Assembly (NCBI GenBank): GCA_039621445.1
Contig: CP154956.1
Location: 32,771,437 to 32,835,436, forward strand
Length of the DNA: 64,000 bases
Source: Euglena gracilis
Taxonomy: Eukaryota; Euglenida; Euglenophyceae; Euglenales
Direction of reading: 5' to 3'
The notes under the pieces were generated by a model. That model searched no databases and had not been told where the DNA came from. It worked only from the letters and a program-made list of their open reading frames with translations. Below, one piece after another: positions 34,325 through 46,250 of this stretch. Position 1 is the first letter of the stretch. Every line of letters begins with the position of its first letter. The position numbers and the translations under genes were made by a program.

Positions 34325-35534
34325 GTGCCCTCAAACCACGCTTATGTTTCGGGGTTCGCTCGTTGTCGGAGCTAGTCCAAACTGGTCCAAACTTGGCTGG
34401 TAAAAATCCTACCGGACCCTCCTATCTCCTCCAGTCTACTAGCACGGCTAGCTAGTGAAAAAAAATCCAGTGACTGATGAGTGGTAAAATCTTGGTCGTT
34501 TACCAAAATTTTTGTCGACCATAATTTTTGTCCACTGTAGACTCCCCCTCCCCAGGGGATTCTGGGGGGTTCTCCCCCCAACAAGAAAAATTCCTCGGCG
34601 CTGGAGCAAGGTGAAAATGGTTTATTAATGTGCAATTTTTTTTTATGATTTTGTCCCAGAAAATCCCCCCAAAGAGCCAAAACAGTCGTTTTGGCAGGTT
34701 TTGGAGGGGCCAAAATAATTTCCGGCGCTCCGCACACCCAAAATTTACTGGAATTTTCAACCGGTGTTGGCTTCCAACACCATCTTCTGCGAAGCCTCAA
34801 CCAAAACGACACAAAAAAAGCGGCTGGGGAATGCTGAAAATGACAAAGAATGATAACTGTTGGCAAATATTGACGGTATTCTTGAGGCAAAATGGCCAAA
34901 ATTTTGTTCAGTTTCTTCAAAAAATGAATGTCTGCGCAAAACTACTTGACACGTGATAAAATTACTAAGAAGTAATTGAGTTCCGAATCTTACCAAATTT
35001 GATTTCCAAAAACTGAAATGTTACCAATTTTTTTTTACTGTAATATTCTTTTACCGTACCATTCTTTTACCGTAATTTTTGTCTACCCTGTAGCTAGTGT
35101 CTTTTTTCTAGTGGCTAGCAATATGCCTAGCTTATGGACCATACCATTGCTTAACACCTGCCTTACCCCACCCCCCGGGGGTGACTAACTGGTTTTTTTT
35201 TTCAGAGTGACTGACTGTTTTTTTTGGCCAAGTGCCCCCCCCCCCCCCCGGGGTGGGGTAGGCCCGAAAGTGAAAAGTGGCCGGAAATTTTTTGGATTTT
35301 TTGAGATTTTTTTTTGGCAAATTTTCATTGCCTTTTGAAGAGTGGCCGATCCTCCCGGGGGGGGGGGTGGGTAAAGTGACTGACTGGTTTTTTTCGGAAA
35401 AAGTGACTGACTGGTTTTCTCAGTGGAAAGTGACCCCCCTCCCCACCCCCCTGGTGGTCGCTAAGCAATGGTATGTTATGGACCCTCAGGGGTCTTTAAG
35501 CAAAAGCTGCTTCAAACCCTCTTCTGCTCCCCAG
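33450..35534 (+). other. Between element C and PDRP copy B
   Basis: Holds the last two exons of PDRP copy A (33804-33889, 34144-34324). Then come a CTAGTCCAAA / GCTAGCTAGT repeat (34373-35125), the 336-bp element at 35140-35475 and a short unique stretch with TTTAAGCAAAAGC before the acceptor at 35533-35534. The first exon and promoter of copy B must be here or absent; I could not identify them. Confidence 0.45.
35140..35475. mobile_element. CATTGCTTA element, long copy (336 bp)
   Basis: Ends CATACCATTGCTTA and TAAGCAATGGTATG (perfect inverse apart from one base); perfect 8-bp duplication TTATGGAC (35132-35139, 35476-35483). Interior GACTGACTGGTTTTTT units and poly-C/poly-G blocks are shared with 23796-23935. 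The right edge is only 59 bp before an exon. Confidence 0.88.
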
Positions 35535-38004
35535 GCTCGGGTCCCGCCACCCCCTCTGGAGGGTCTGCCACGTGGAACTACGCCCCCAACACCTTTGACA
35601 TGTTCGGCCAGCCCACGACGAAGAGCACCAACGTGTTCATGGTGACGAACGGTGTGGACTGGCTCACACTGGGATGGACCGGGGGTTTGCCTCCACCACG
35701 GCAAACAGTGGGTGAAGGGCAACACGGCCAGCGTTTGATGGCAGGTTGTGTGTTGGGTGGGCAAGGCGGGGTACAACAACCAGAAAAAAGTTTGCATCTT
35801 GGGGCCGGTGTTTCGCGCAGGGCTGAAAATAAATGAGTCACCTAATGGTGCAACTGTTCAGGTGGGGGGTTCCATCCTCCCTTAGCATCGAGCTCCAAAA
35901 TTCCATTTCGTTGTTGTGGGGCTTTATGCATCAGGTTTTCTGAGTATCTTTGGGACTCCAAATGTTCCAAGATTTTAAAAATAATTGTTTTTTTTGGGGG
36001 GGTACCTCTGCACCTCTGTCCACGGCAGGTGTGGTGGAGGCTTGGATCCCTCCTTCCCCCTTTAGTCAAGCGGACCGCTTTCCTGCCTCAGAGAGGGAGG
36101 GAACATGACCACGTTTTGTTGTGTTTTGTTGTGCTTTTTAACCAAGTGAAACCAGCATCCGTGAATGCTGAATGAGATCAGGATCAATTTTTTTTCCCTT
36201 CAGAAATCACCTCCATCCAACCCCCACCCCCACTTCAGTTGTGCCACCACAGATGTAGCAAAATTTAAAGCATGGGCACATGTTGATTCTATGGTTTTGC
36301 AATTTGTTGGCCAAAAAACTGGCGAAAATTGGACAAACAGTTTGAGCAACCACATGGAAAGCATGGATAATATGGTCCGAGAAATGCAGAAGTTTTTTTT
36401 ATCGATTTTGCTTGTCCACTTTAGTTTTTTTCCCCTCAGTTCACTCTCTCAGAATATAAACCAGGAACCCTGTATTCAATTTTTCCCCCCGGAGAATCCC
36501 CACAAAATCATTGCACTTCTTCACCTGTTCCTGAGCTCACCCCCCCCCCCTTCCCGGGCCACCGCCACCCCCCAACCAGGCATTTGCTTAAGGGATTGTA
36601 GTACCCCCCGGGGGGGGGGCTGGACTGCAGCTAGTCCAAATTTGGCTAGTGGGTTTTCTAGCAGACCCCCCCGGGGGGGGTCTGCTAGCAGGGCTAGCTA
36701 GTGGAAAATTTTTTCCAGTGACCGGCACGAAGCGCCGAAAATTTTTTTGGGACCCCCCAAAATGGCCAAAAATGCCCATTTTTGGCCATTTTTGGGAATT
36801 TTTGGCCATTTTTGGGAATTTTTGGAACAAAATCAGCCAAAAATCTATTAAAAACCTCATTTTTCCTCCAGCGCACAGCGCCGGAGGAAATTTTTTTTTC
36901 CAGTTCGGGGGGATCCCCGTCCCCCCCCCCCCCCCGGGGACCTAGCTAGTCCATTTTTTCCAGTGTCTAGCCGATTGGCTAGCCAGTACCCCCCCCCCCC
37001 CCCGGGGTCCTTAAGCAAATGCCTGCCCCCAACCCCCCTATCGCAGGGATCGGCTACTGCGGAGAGCGGATGGTGAACGCGGTGTGCGCCCAGTTCAAGG
37101 AGGCGTACATCCGCATCGAGATCTTTGCCCACGTCACCATGGGCAGGGTGGAGTGGGTCGTGGCAGAGGTCGTCCGCCTGGGGGGCATCCTGGTGTGCGG
37201 CCCCGACATGTTCGCAGTGAGTTGTGTGGAGTTGTGGTGATATGCACAGTTGTGGGCAGCTGAGGCATTCAGGGTTTCATTCAGGGTGTTGGATCATTTT
37301 TTTTCCTTGCTGTTTTTGATTTTTTTTTGATGATGTGTGGTGTTTTTGGTTTATGGTGTGTCATTCAGGAATTTTTTTCCTCACAGTCACTGGAGGTGTT
37401 GGCAGCAGATGAGCTAATTTTTGCCAGTTTATCAGCTGACTCTCGAACTTTAATCCTTTTAAAGCTACATTTTGCAGTCCGGAAGGCAGATTTTGCTGAG
37501 TTCAAATCCACCCCACCAGCCCCACCAGTTGGTCCTCTTAGCCAAATAAATGTCTTCATGTGGCCAAACTCCATCTGCTTTTGTTGCTCTCCTTTTGCTT
37601 TTGCATCTGCTGTTGTCTTTATTTTGCTGCTTTCTTTCATGTCCTTCAAATGATTCCCTTGATTCTGCTGAGCATTCCCCCGAGCTGGGCCAGTTGGCTA
37701 GTTCACAAATCCGTCTCTGGTGGGGAATTCCCCTCCACAGGTGCGTTGCGCACTTCCATCCCCCGCCCACACAGGTGCACGCGATGGTGGTGGAGGAGAC
37801 GCGGGAGAAGCTGGTGGCGCTGGCGAGCGAGCACAACGTCCCATGTGTGGATCTTTTCGGCCCCTACATGGCGGCCCTCAGCGCGAAGCTGGAGATGCGC
37901 CCGGTGCAGGTGAGAGAGAGAGAGAGAGTTTGTGAGAGAGAGAGAGAGCACGTGAATGAGGGAGTGTGTGTGTGTGTGTGTGTACTCGTGCGTGCATGTG
38001 TCTG

Positions 38005-38041
<37 letters not shown>

Positions 38042-41000
38042 ATGTGTGTATTTTGTTTATGGCTGGATGACGCAAAGGGTTTGTCACCGCCCCAGGCCTT
38101 GGAGGTGTGTGGGCATCAACACGTGGATCTGGTCTGAAATGTTCTTGCCTGTGGATGCTGTTTCTCCCCGAAGCAGCCAAGGGTTAATACAAAGTAGTTG
38201 CGTGTCCCCCTGCGGGCGATGCGGCCGCCAGGTCCCTGGCATGGTCCGGCGGTCCGAGGAGCAGTACTTCCAATTCTGCCGCGCGGTGGAGTACGCGATG
38301 GAGCACGACGACGGGGCACACCCGGACGGATGGGTGTGCCATGGGATGGCAGTGCCGGTTCTGCTTGCCTTGCCAGAGTGTCACGTGCAACGTTTCCAAA
38401 TGTATGAACTTTTTTCCACCAAGGGTCGCCTTCCTGATGGATTCTATTTGATTGCCACACCTTCAGCACATGTGCCATAAACGGGTTATGTTCTATGTTG
38501 CTGCCGCCAGCGTCAAGTTTCCGAAGTGCCTCTGGACCACCTTGAGCGCCCCCGCCCCCCCCTTGCAGGTGCATGCTGATGCAGTGCTTCTGGGAGTTTC
38601 CCGTGTTGGAAAGTCGCCACTCAGTATTTTCTTGGGCACGTTGGGCTTCAAGGTGGCCAACTACCCCATTTGTCCCGGGGTAGACTTGCCTTCGGAATTG
38701 GACAAGGTGGACCGGCGCAGGTGTGTGTGTGTGTGTGTGTGTGTGCGTGTGTGTGTGTGCGTGTGTGTGTGTGTGTGTGCAGAAATAGGCACCGATGAGA
38801 TTTCGGTCTGAAATTAAGTTGGGCTTAGCTTCAATGCAATCAATGTGAGGCTTGCGTACAGACAAAATCGTACTAACAATCTCTTGAATTGATTTGCCTG
38901 GCATCTGCATCTCGAACTGGGTCGTCATAAACCAGATCATGTGGGAGACAATTCCGCGGCATGATATTTCCCAGTTGTGATAATTTGGGCAAAGACTAGT
39001 CCGAAACTATCTCTCCACGTTCCAAGGGGTGATAGCTTCGCCATCCCCATTTTCATCCTTGACAAAATGACAGAAATGGAAATGATGGAAACCACCAAAC
39101 TTGTTGAGTTTTAAAAAAAAATATGGGTAGATTTTTTCTGTTGAGGGAAAAATGGTGTTTTCCCGCTTCCGGTTTCTGGAAAACTGGTTTTTCCTGCTTG
39201 AATCATTAACTTGTGGATAAAAAGACAGTTTATTTGCTGGAGTGTCCAAAAATGGACACCTTATGTTTTATGACGAGATTGCATCTGTCATAAGTCCAAC
39301 AGACCCAAAGCAGTGGTATAGCTTATTGGTTTTGTTTGCAAAAATAAACAAAGCAAACAACCCCCAAAACGACAGGGAAAACACTTAGGAAAGTTTACAA
39401 TGACTTTCACAGCAGTTTTATCTGCACTGTACCCTCTATAGCGAGATTGCCTCCCTCGGAGGAGGTTTTTTTCAGCCTTTTCTGATCTGCAAAAAGATTG
39501 CCACCACTGTACACAAATGCCATCAACACTGACCACCAAAAGGGCTGAGGGCAGGATTTTTGTGTCAGTTATTTCCTGTCGATTTTTCCAATTTTCTGGG
39601 AAGCTTTCTGACCAAAATTTTTTTCGACTTCCTTCGAACCCATTTTTTTCTGACGCCAAGGTGTCCTCATTTTTTATTTTTTATTTTTTTGGCCAACCAA
39701 TTTCATTGATTTTTGAATCAGGACGTCTCCATATTTACAAAACGCTTTTTAAGAACGTTTTTAAAACATCCGGACCCCCTCCCAATGCATCAAATTGAAT
39801 TTGTTTGTTTGTGTTTTCCTTTGCATGTAGTTGCGATTTTTTTGCATCGCGTTTTTTTTTTTTGAAGGTTCATGCCCCCTGGGTTTTCATTTGTTCCACC
39901 AACCTTGGTCTCCCTGACATCGGGCCCAATGGTCACGCCAGCGAGAGGCCATTGGGGCCCCCCTTCCGGTGGGTCTCGGCCGACGCAGGGTGTTCGGGCT
40001 GGTGGTGGATCCGGAGGTGCTGGCGGAGCACCGGGACGACCGGCAGAGCATCGCGAAGTACGGCCTGCGGGACAGCTACAGCAACCTGCGGCAGGTGATG
40101 GAGGAGCTGGAGACGGTGGAGGTCCGCTGATGACCTCGCTGCCTTCGTGTTGTCCCCCCCCCCAGGGTTCAATACAATTGGGGTTTGTCTCCGCCCACCC
40201 GTGATTTGAGGCCGATTTGGTCCCCGCCGCCCCAAATGAAGAATGTGCTTCGGGATGGTGTGTGTGGCTTTTCTTCAGGGAGGTGGAAAGAGAGGGGGGG
40301 GAGATATTGAATGCCTGGTGGCCGGTTGGCAGGGGTGCTTTGTCAGCCCATACACAACAAATTTAGTACACAAAGCCATCGGTTTGACTTGTTGGTTACT
40401 GAGGGGGGTAATGTGAAACAACGCTCTGTCAGAAGCGTCCAGAGAACATGACTCAGAAGCCTTTACTGCTGAAGTGGGATGAAACCCACATTCGTAGTGT
40501 AACCGGAAGAAAAATTTCTTTTGCTCCGCGACCACCTCAGCTGAAAACTGCTTGTTCTGCGACCTCAGAAAATTTTTTTCGCTGCGGAGGCTGCACTGCG
40601 GCGCATGAACTACAAGTGGGAAAAGGTGAAAGGAAAAGGAGAGAAACGATCAATGCTCTCTTTATCAGACGATCAATGCTCTCTTTATCAGAAATGCAAA
40701 CCTGCAAAAAAGCACAAAAAAGCTCTGAGCAATGGCCTCACGACTTTGAGGGAGCAGTGGAATCATTGGGGGTGCCCATTCATCCAATCAGGGAAGCGCA
40801 AATTGATCCCTGGGCCGTTTAGTCATTGCCCTGGATGACTGCCCCCCGAGTGACATTACCAAATTAAGGTGGATGAATTGGGTGTTCTGCATATTTCCAT
40901 CAAATAGGGTGTGCGCCAATTGAGGGGATGGACCCCCAGCGATGTGCACCAACAGGGGTGTTCGCACTGGGTTTTGCAATCGAAGATCCAATCAGAATGT

Positions 41001-41638
41001 GAACCTCAATTGGCGAGTGGGACAAATGGCACATTAGCAGCAAAATTAGCCACAACCGAAACCCCTCCCCCATTCGGGGGGAGTGGACAGTCCGCAGACA
41101 TTTGCCTGTCCGATGATTGAATCCCCTCATGACATGGGAACATGCCGCAGGAGCTGTTTAAGAAGCGGCGGATCTACCGGATCAACGTCACAGGCATGCC
41201 GATGGAGAGCGTGGCCAGGCCTCCCTCCAACCCACCCCAATGGGCTAGGCAGGGGACGGAATGGGCGCTGGGTCCTCTCCCCCCCCCGACTGGGGCTGGG
41301 GGCAGAGCAGTACAGGAATCGGTCAAACAGCCAGGGTGGTGGGGGACCTCCTCCTGTATTTCCGGGAGCACCAATTCTTGACCCCAAAAAATTTTTCCGG
41401 CGCCTTCGGCGCCGGGTGGATTTGTCAAAAAAAAACCTGTGAAAATGCTGTGGTGGGATGGTCGACCCCCCCCCACCAGGCCTTCCCTTACAGCCCTGCC
41501 CCTCCCCGACTGGAGCAGGGGGGGGGGGGATGGGGGGTGGCCTGCCGGCCGGCGGACCGCATCATCAAGACCCTCGGGGACCGGTTCGGGGACATGTTCG
41601 ATGACTACCAGGGGACAAAGCGGTACCAGCCCCTGTGA
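35535..41638 (+). CDS. PPDK regulatory protein (bifunctional kinase/phosphorylase), copy B
   Basis: DUF299/PF03618. It transfers phosphate from ADP to the active-site-loop Thr of PPDK and removes it by phosphorolysis, in chloroplasts in plants. Exons: 35535-35651, 37047-37216, 37775-37909, 38232-38333, 38569-38720, 39989-40121, 41151-41216 and about 41537-41638 (TGA 41636-41638), about 320 residues without the start. All junctions up to 41151 are in phase and GT-AG. Motifs: NVFMVTNGIGYCGERM near residue 33, VPCVDLFGPYMAAL, HDDG near 166 (catalytic His), the P-loop LLGVSRVGKSPLS near 183, FLGTLGFKVANYPICPG, KVDRRRVFGLVVDPEVL, YGLRDSYSNLRQVMEELE, RINVTGMPMESVA and RIIKTLGDRFGDMF. All family landmarks are present. 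The last intron has non-standard edges. It lies directly downstream of copy A in the same direction: a tandem duplication. The start codon is not found. Confidence 0.93.
36577..37025. mobile_element. CTTAAGG element, 449 bp, 21 bp from an exon
   Basis: Ends CAGGCATTTGCTTAAGG and CCTTAAGCAAATGCCTG are perfect inverse copies. 8-bp duplication CCCCCAAC (36569-36576, 37026-37033). The interior has CTAGTCCAAATTTGGCTAGT-type inverted pairs and poly-C/poly-G blocks. The right end is 21 bp before the acceptor at 37045-37046 of PDRP copy B. Confidence 0.9.
37910..38050. repeat. GA, GT and GTGC microsatellites after a splice donor
   Basis: Begins right at the donor GTGAGAGAG (37910) and passes through GA, GT and GTGC runs. 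Similar GT runs start immediately after the donor at 38721, so simple repeats grow out of donor sites in this gene. Confidence 0.9.
38721..38781. repeat. GT microsatellite at a splice donor
   Basis: About 30 GT units with three C interruptions. The first GT is the intron donor of PDRP copy B. Confidence 0.95.
38721..39988 (+). other. Intron of PDRP copy B (1.27 kb)
   Basis: AT-richer than the exons. No exon-like frame or recognised repeat beyond the GT run at its start. Confidence 0.6.
40122..41150 (+). other. Intron of PDRP copy B (1.03 kb)
   Basis: Bounded by GT (40122) and CCGCAG (41150), in phase. It contains a 23-bp tandem duplication (ATCAATGCTCTCTTTATCAG) at 40651-40692. Nothing else recognised. 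Confidence 0.6.
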
Positions 41639-42950
41639 CGCGGGCCCTCCCCGCTGGCGCTGGCCAGTGGCCGGCCCGGCAGGGCCAGCCCCCCGCAACC
41701 CCTTACCTTCCCGCTGGGCACCGGCGCTGCTCTGCCCCCTCCTCTCCCAGGCAGGTGCTGCATGCCACATCAGCGCAGTGACCTACCTCCGGGGGGGGGG
41801 AGGAGGCAAACATTTTTTTTTCAAGTTTGGTGAAATTTGCATTTTCTTCCCCCCTTTTTCTTTTTTTTCTGTTTTCTTGTGTCCCGTTTTTCAAGGGTCG
41901 ATTTTGTCCCCCCCCCCCCCCCCCCCGGACCTCCCCACCTCCCCTAAAAGAGTCGTTGTACCAACAAGTTTTCCATTGGGGAAAATATTGAGGAAAATGG
42001 TCTAGTCCACTTTTTGGGGCCACCTCTCAAGACTCCAGCCAAACAAAGGTGGCGTTTTTTACAGGTCTGTCCCCCCACACCAAACCACATCGAGCAATCA
42101 CATCAATGACAGACGGAGGTGCCTCAGTGCCAAGGGGAGGCCATCACACAGGGTGGAGAGGTGCACCTCAAACTTTCCACCGACAGTCGCCCACTTTGGG
42201 CTACCTCCCGCCGGACACCCATGGGGGGCTGCAGGCCCTCCTGTCGAATACCGCCTTTTATTTCCCCTACCAAGTCGATGGTCCGGTGCTCCGCGTAACC
42301 ACTGCCGGAAACCATGTTGTTGCAGGGGCTTTGACAGTCTGACAGGGGGTTGGTTCCTTCTTCCCCTTCCCCGCCAAGACCTACCAGCCACCGAGCCGAT
42401 CCGTCGCATTGGCCGGGGCTGCCCGCCCCTCCGCGTTTTGCACTGCCTGCCGTCCCTCCCCCCCGTCCCCCACCCCGACGGTGCCCGGGGTAGACGGTCC
42501 TCCAGGGAGGGACCGGTCCCCTGATGTCAAATCTATCATTTTGTGCGACTGTTCCCCCGGCCCATCAAAACCGTTCCTCCCTCCCAGGCTTTTTTTGAAG
42601 GAATGGTTGGACTCCGGCGGGGGGGGGGGGTTGCAACGTGCAGCATCTTTTGGGGAGGCTTGCCTGCCTGCTGTGGATAGCACCCAATAGCACAAGGCAT
42701 CCCCTGGGTTTTTATTATTATTAAAGAAAGCCTGCTGCCGCCACACAAACCGAACCGTGACCACCATTTGTTCCGCTCCGTGCGGCCCTCCCCCCCCCTG
42801 TCACAGCGGCTATCCGCTAAGCGCTTCCCCCCTTCACCCTGGAAAGGCGTTGCTTTGCGGGCCTTCTCCCGCAGGGTCTCTAACTCCTCTTGCCGCCGCC
42901 CTGCTGTTTTTTTTTTTGGGTGGTTTGCCCCCCAACCAGACAGGGCATAG

Positions 42951-43350
42951 GTTAACCCCCCCCAAATAATAACCCGCCCCGGGTATTATTTTTTTCGCCC
43001 GAAGTCCTGCCAAGGGGGGGGGTGTTATTTGAGGAGGTAATAGCACCCCAAAATTTTCGAAATTTTTCGAAGTCCTGTGAGCCAAAATAGCACCTTTTGA
43101 CCCCCTTTGGGGTCATTTTTTGTACTTTCTTATGAAATTTACCATTTTTTTGGAGGTCAGATGATCCAGAAAAATCGACTTTTTCCGTAATTTGTTGTCA
43201 GAGATTGTGATTTTACATTCTACATTTTCACGTCAAAATCCAGGCCTTTGGCCCGAAATCGGGGGGTGGGGGTATTAACCCAGACGCCGAAGCCGGACCC
43301 GGGGGGGGGGGGGATTATTTGGGGGGGTGTATTTGGGGTGAGGGTTTAAG
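42951..43350. mobile_element. AATAATACCCCC element, reverse orientation
   Basis: Left GTTAACCCCCCCCAAATAAT, right ATTATTTGGGGGGGTGTATT, ending GGGTTTAA. Its core is the reverse complement of that in 6536-7541, including TTTTTGGAGGTCAGATGATC. No coding frame. Confidence 0.7.
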
Positions 43351-44448
43351 TCCAGTCAGCTAGCCTTTTTCAGCCTGGCACCCCCCTGGATGAGTGTTAA
43401 TTCTTTTCCAGCCGTCTGGAGGGGGCACCTGGGCTACAAACAATTGTAGGTTTTGGGTGCAACAATGTGCCGAAAAATGAGCAAAAAATGGGCTGCCCAG
43501 GGCTGCATTATTTGCGGTTCCTTGGGGGGTTGGAAGCCGGTTCCATGCAGGTCAGGCCCAGTTTCAGCCAGGGGACCCAGGTATCCATGAGAAACCCCTA
43601 GGGAGGGGGGTCCAGACCCATGCCACCTCTCTTCAAGGCCCCCTTCTTGGCCGAAGGCATGGGTGTGGGTTTCAGTGTGAAGCGCCGAGTTGATTTTTTT
43701 ATGAGGAATGAAATCATGCTGCATATTCAAGGAACAATATTTCCCTCAATAATTCTTTCAGAGTTTGTCCTTAGTATGGGGGAAAACCGTCTGGGATCGT
43801 ATGAAATATTTCAGAGAAAATAAATAATGTGAATATGTTTCTATGTATGTATGTAAATACAATGTAAATATCTCCTCCCCTGGGGGGAGCCCTAAAAAGG
43901 TGGCCTCTTTCGCCGATTTGTCAATTTTTTCTCAAAATGTTATTTTTTGGTCTTGAAAAAATGGTATGGAAAATTTTGGGACCTGTTGCTCGGTCAGAGA
44001 AACTTCTTCCAGAATGATTTGTCAGCCTTTTGATGAATTTTAAAGCATTTTGGCCGAAGTTTTTTGAGGGTTCGAAGATTTTTAAGGGTTTAAAGGCGAC
44101 TTAAACATGCTACCTGGCCAGCAACTTTTTTTCTAGCAAGCCGAAAGTCCAGCTCCCCCAGGAGGGTTAAGTGACACCCTGAATTAACTATGCCAGCGGT
44201 GCATCTGGTCGATTCACAACCAGGGTTTGATAGAAGGAAGATGTGAGGGGTTTAGGTGGGGTGCCCCCCCTGGGTGGAGGGAGGACCATATGGCCTTTTT
44301 TCATCCATTTTTCCAATGAATTTTCTTTGAATGCACTGGGACGGGAAGCTTTTTTCCCGTTAAGGACCGCCCTCCATACACATGGAGGTCTCCCTCTATG
44401 CACAGCTGCCTCTTCTGACCATGTCCTTTTGGAGTGGGGGTCCTGGAC

Positions 44449-44916
44449 CAGAGGTTTTCTTAAGGACCCGGGGGGGGGGGGGTTCCGCGGGCCGGCTGAA
44501 AACAGGTGGCTGGGAAAAGGTGGTGGCTGGACCCACCAAGGTGGGGTGGGGGCGTCCGGAGGGGGGGTGGCCGGCTGGGAGCTGGACCCAACTGTACCCC
44601 AAAATACCCCAAAAAGTCCAAATCCCGCTGGGTTGCCATTTTGCATCCAAAATCGAGGTAAAATCCCAAAAACCACCCGAAATGCCCCAATCTTTTTTGG
44701 CCTCTGACCCCTTTTCTTGAAAATTTTGGTGCATTGGACCGAAAAAAATTTCCGTCCGACCCAGCTTCGCCAGGCTGGACCCAATTTTGTTTCAGCGGAC
44801 CCCGGGAGGGGGGGTCAGGGTCCGCTGCCTGGCTGGGGAGTGCTGGCTGGAAAAATGGTGCTGGCTAGCTGGACCCCCCGGGGGGCAGGGTCCTCTCCAG
44901 CTCAAGAAAACCCCTG
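44449..44916. mobile_element. CTTAAGG element, 468 bp
   Basis: Ends CAGAGGTTTTCTTAAGG and GCTCAAGAAAACCCCTG (inverse, 3 mismatches). Flanks TCCTGGAC / TCTTGGAC match at 7 of 8. Poly-G follows the left end and poly-G/C precedes the right end, as in the other members. Confidence 0.78.
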
Positions 44917-45791
44917 TCTTGGACCACGACCATACTGTGACCTTCCACTTCAATTTTCGCATGACAAGTATTGTTCTTTTTTTTGGGAACCATGAGCAGA
45001 GTGCAAACAAAAATGTCTCCAACCTGCTCCACAGCACGTCACCAGCCACGCTGCGGGGCAAACCTGCCGGTTGGCGCCGCCCCTCCTGGGGCCGCACAGC
45101 GCCCCGTTATTCTTCCCCCCGGCGTTGCGCGGTCGCCTTCCCCCCCCCCGCCCACCGACCCCCCCCCCTCCCCCCTGACCCAGCCACCCCCACCAGCCAC
45201 GCCTCGCCCACACGGTGCGCAGGCAGTCCCGGTAGCCGCCCCGGCTGCATGGCGGAGGGCTCTCGGAACGGACCCTTTCGCGCCCACGCCGCCCCTTCCC
45301 CCCCACCAAGGGGCCCAGCCGTACGACTGGAGGGTTTGGCAGCGGCGGCGTGCGGCCCAAAGTGTCGCCCGCTGTGTGGCCCGCCCCCGTCGTGTGAGGC
45401 GGCCACAGCCACTGCCTGCCTGACCCTTTTGTATATGCCTCTGAGGCCCCTCTTTTTCCCTCTGCTGGCTGCCTGAGACCAGGGGAGGGGAGTGGGGGGC
45501 TGCATTACATGTCGGCTGTGAGCAATGGGACAGAATGACGGGGCAAAAGAAACGAGGAATTATGGAGGGTCTTTGAAGATTTGGGTTTTTTTTTTGGGCA
45601 GCAGCCAACTTTGGCTGACTGATTTCCACGACATCCCTCAGCTCATTTTTTCCTTTTTTTGAAGCAACCGCGGACATTATAGTTTCAAATGGACTTGGAT
45701 ACAGTTCCCATTTCCCACCTTATTTGAACCTTGACCCTGCTTTTGGGCTTTTCACCCTGCTTGTTTTTTTTAACCCACCGAAAGATGAGAC

Positions 45792-46250
45792 CATGCATCT
45801 CTCTAAGGTTTTGCGAACCCCCCCCCCCCCGGGGGGGCGGCTGCAGCCAGCCTCGATTTGGGCCCAGCCCAGCCGCAGCAGCACCCCCCCCCCCGGGGGG
45901 GTGCTGCTAGCCCAGCCAGCCAGCCCCTTTTGGGGGGTCCAGCCCAAAATTTTTCGGCGCAAAGCGCCGAATTTTTTTTGAAAAACTGTGTTCAAAAGTG
46001 GCCAAAAATGGGGTCTGGGGGCGTTTGGGGCATTTTTGGGGGTTTCAGATGATCATTTTTTCAAAACTGTGTTCTGCAGGTCCTTTTTTGGCATTTTTCC
46101 GATTTCAGTCCAGCTCGCCCCGGTTCGGGTCCAGCCGGGGTCCAGCCCCCCCCCCCCCCCCCGGGGGGCGGGCTAGCCAGCCCAAATTTCTAGCCAGCCC
46201 AAATTTCTAGCCCTAGCCCAGCACCCCCGGGGTCCTTAAAGAGATGTATG
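45792..46250. mobile_element. CTTAAGG element, 459 bp
   Basis: Ends CATGCATCTCTCTAAGG and CCTTAAAGAGATGTATG; perfect 8-bp duplication GATGAGAC (45784-45791, 46251-46258). The interior has inverted GGCGCAAAGCGCC and AGCCAGCC motifs plus poly-C/poly-G blocks. Its length and end structure match 36577-37025 and 44449-44916. Confidence 0.88.

Noticed and set aside
44971-45505. Pro/Arg-rich gene on either strand
   Set aside because: Open in many frames because of composition; one + frame looks plausible for about 100 bp, but no splice partner or start was found.
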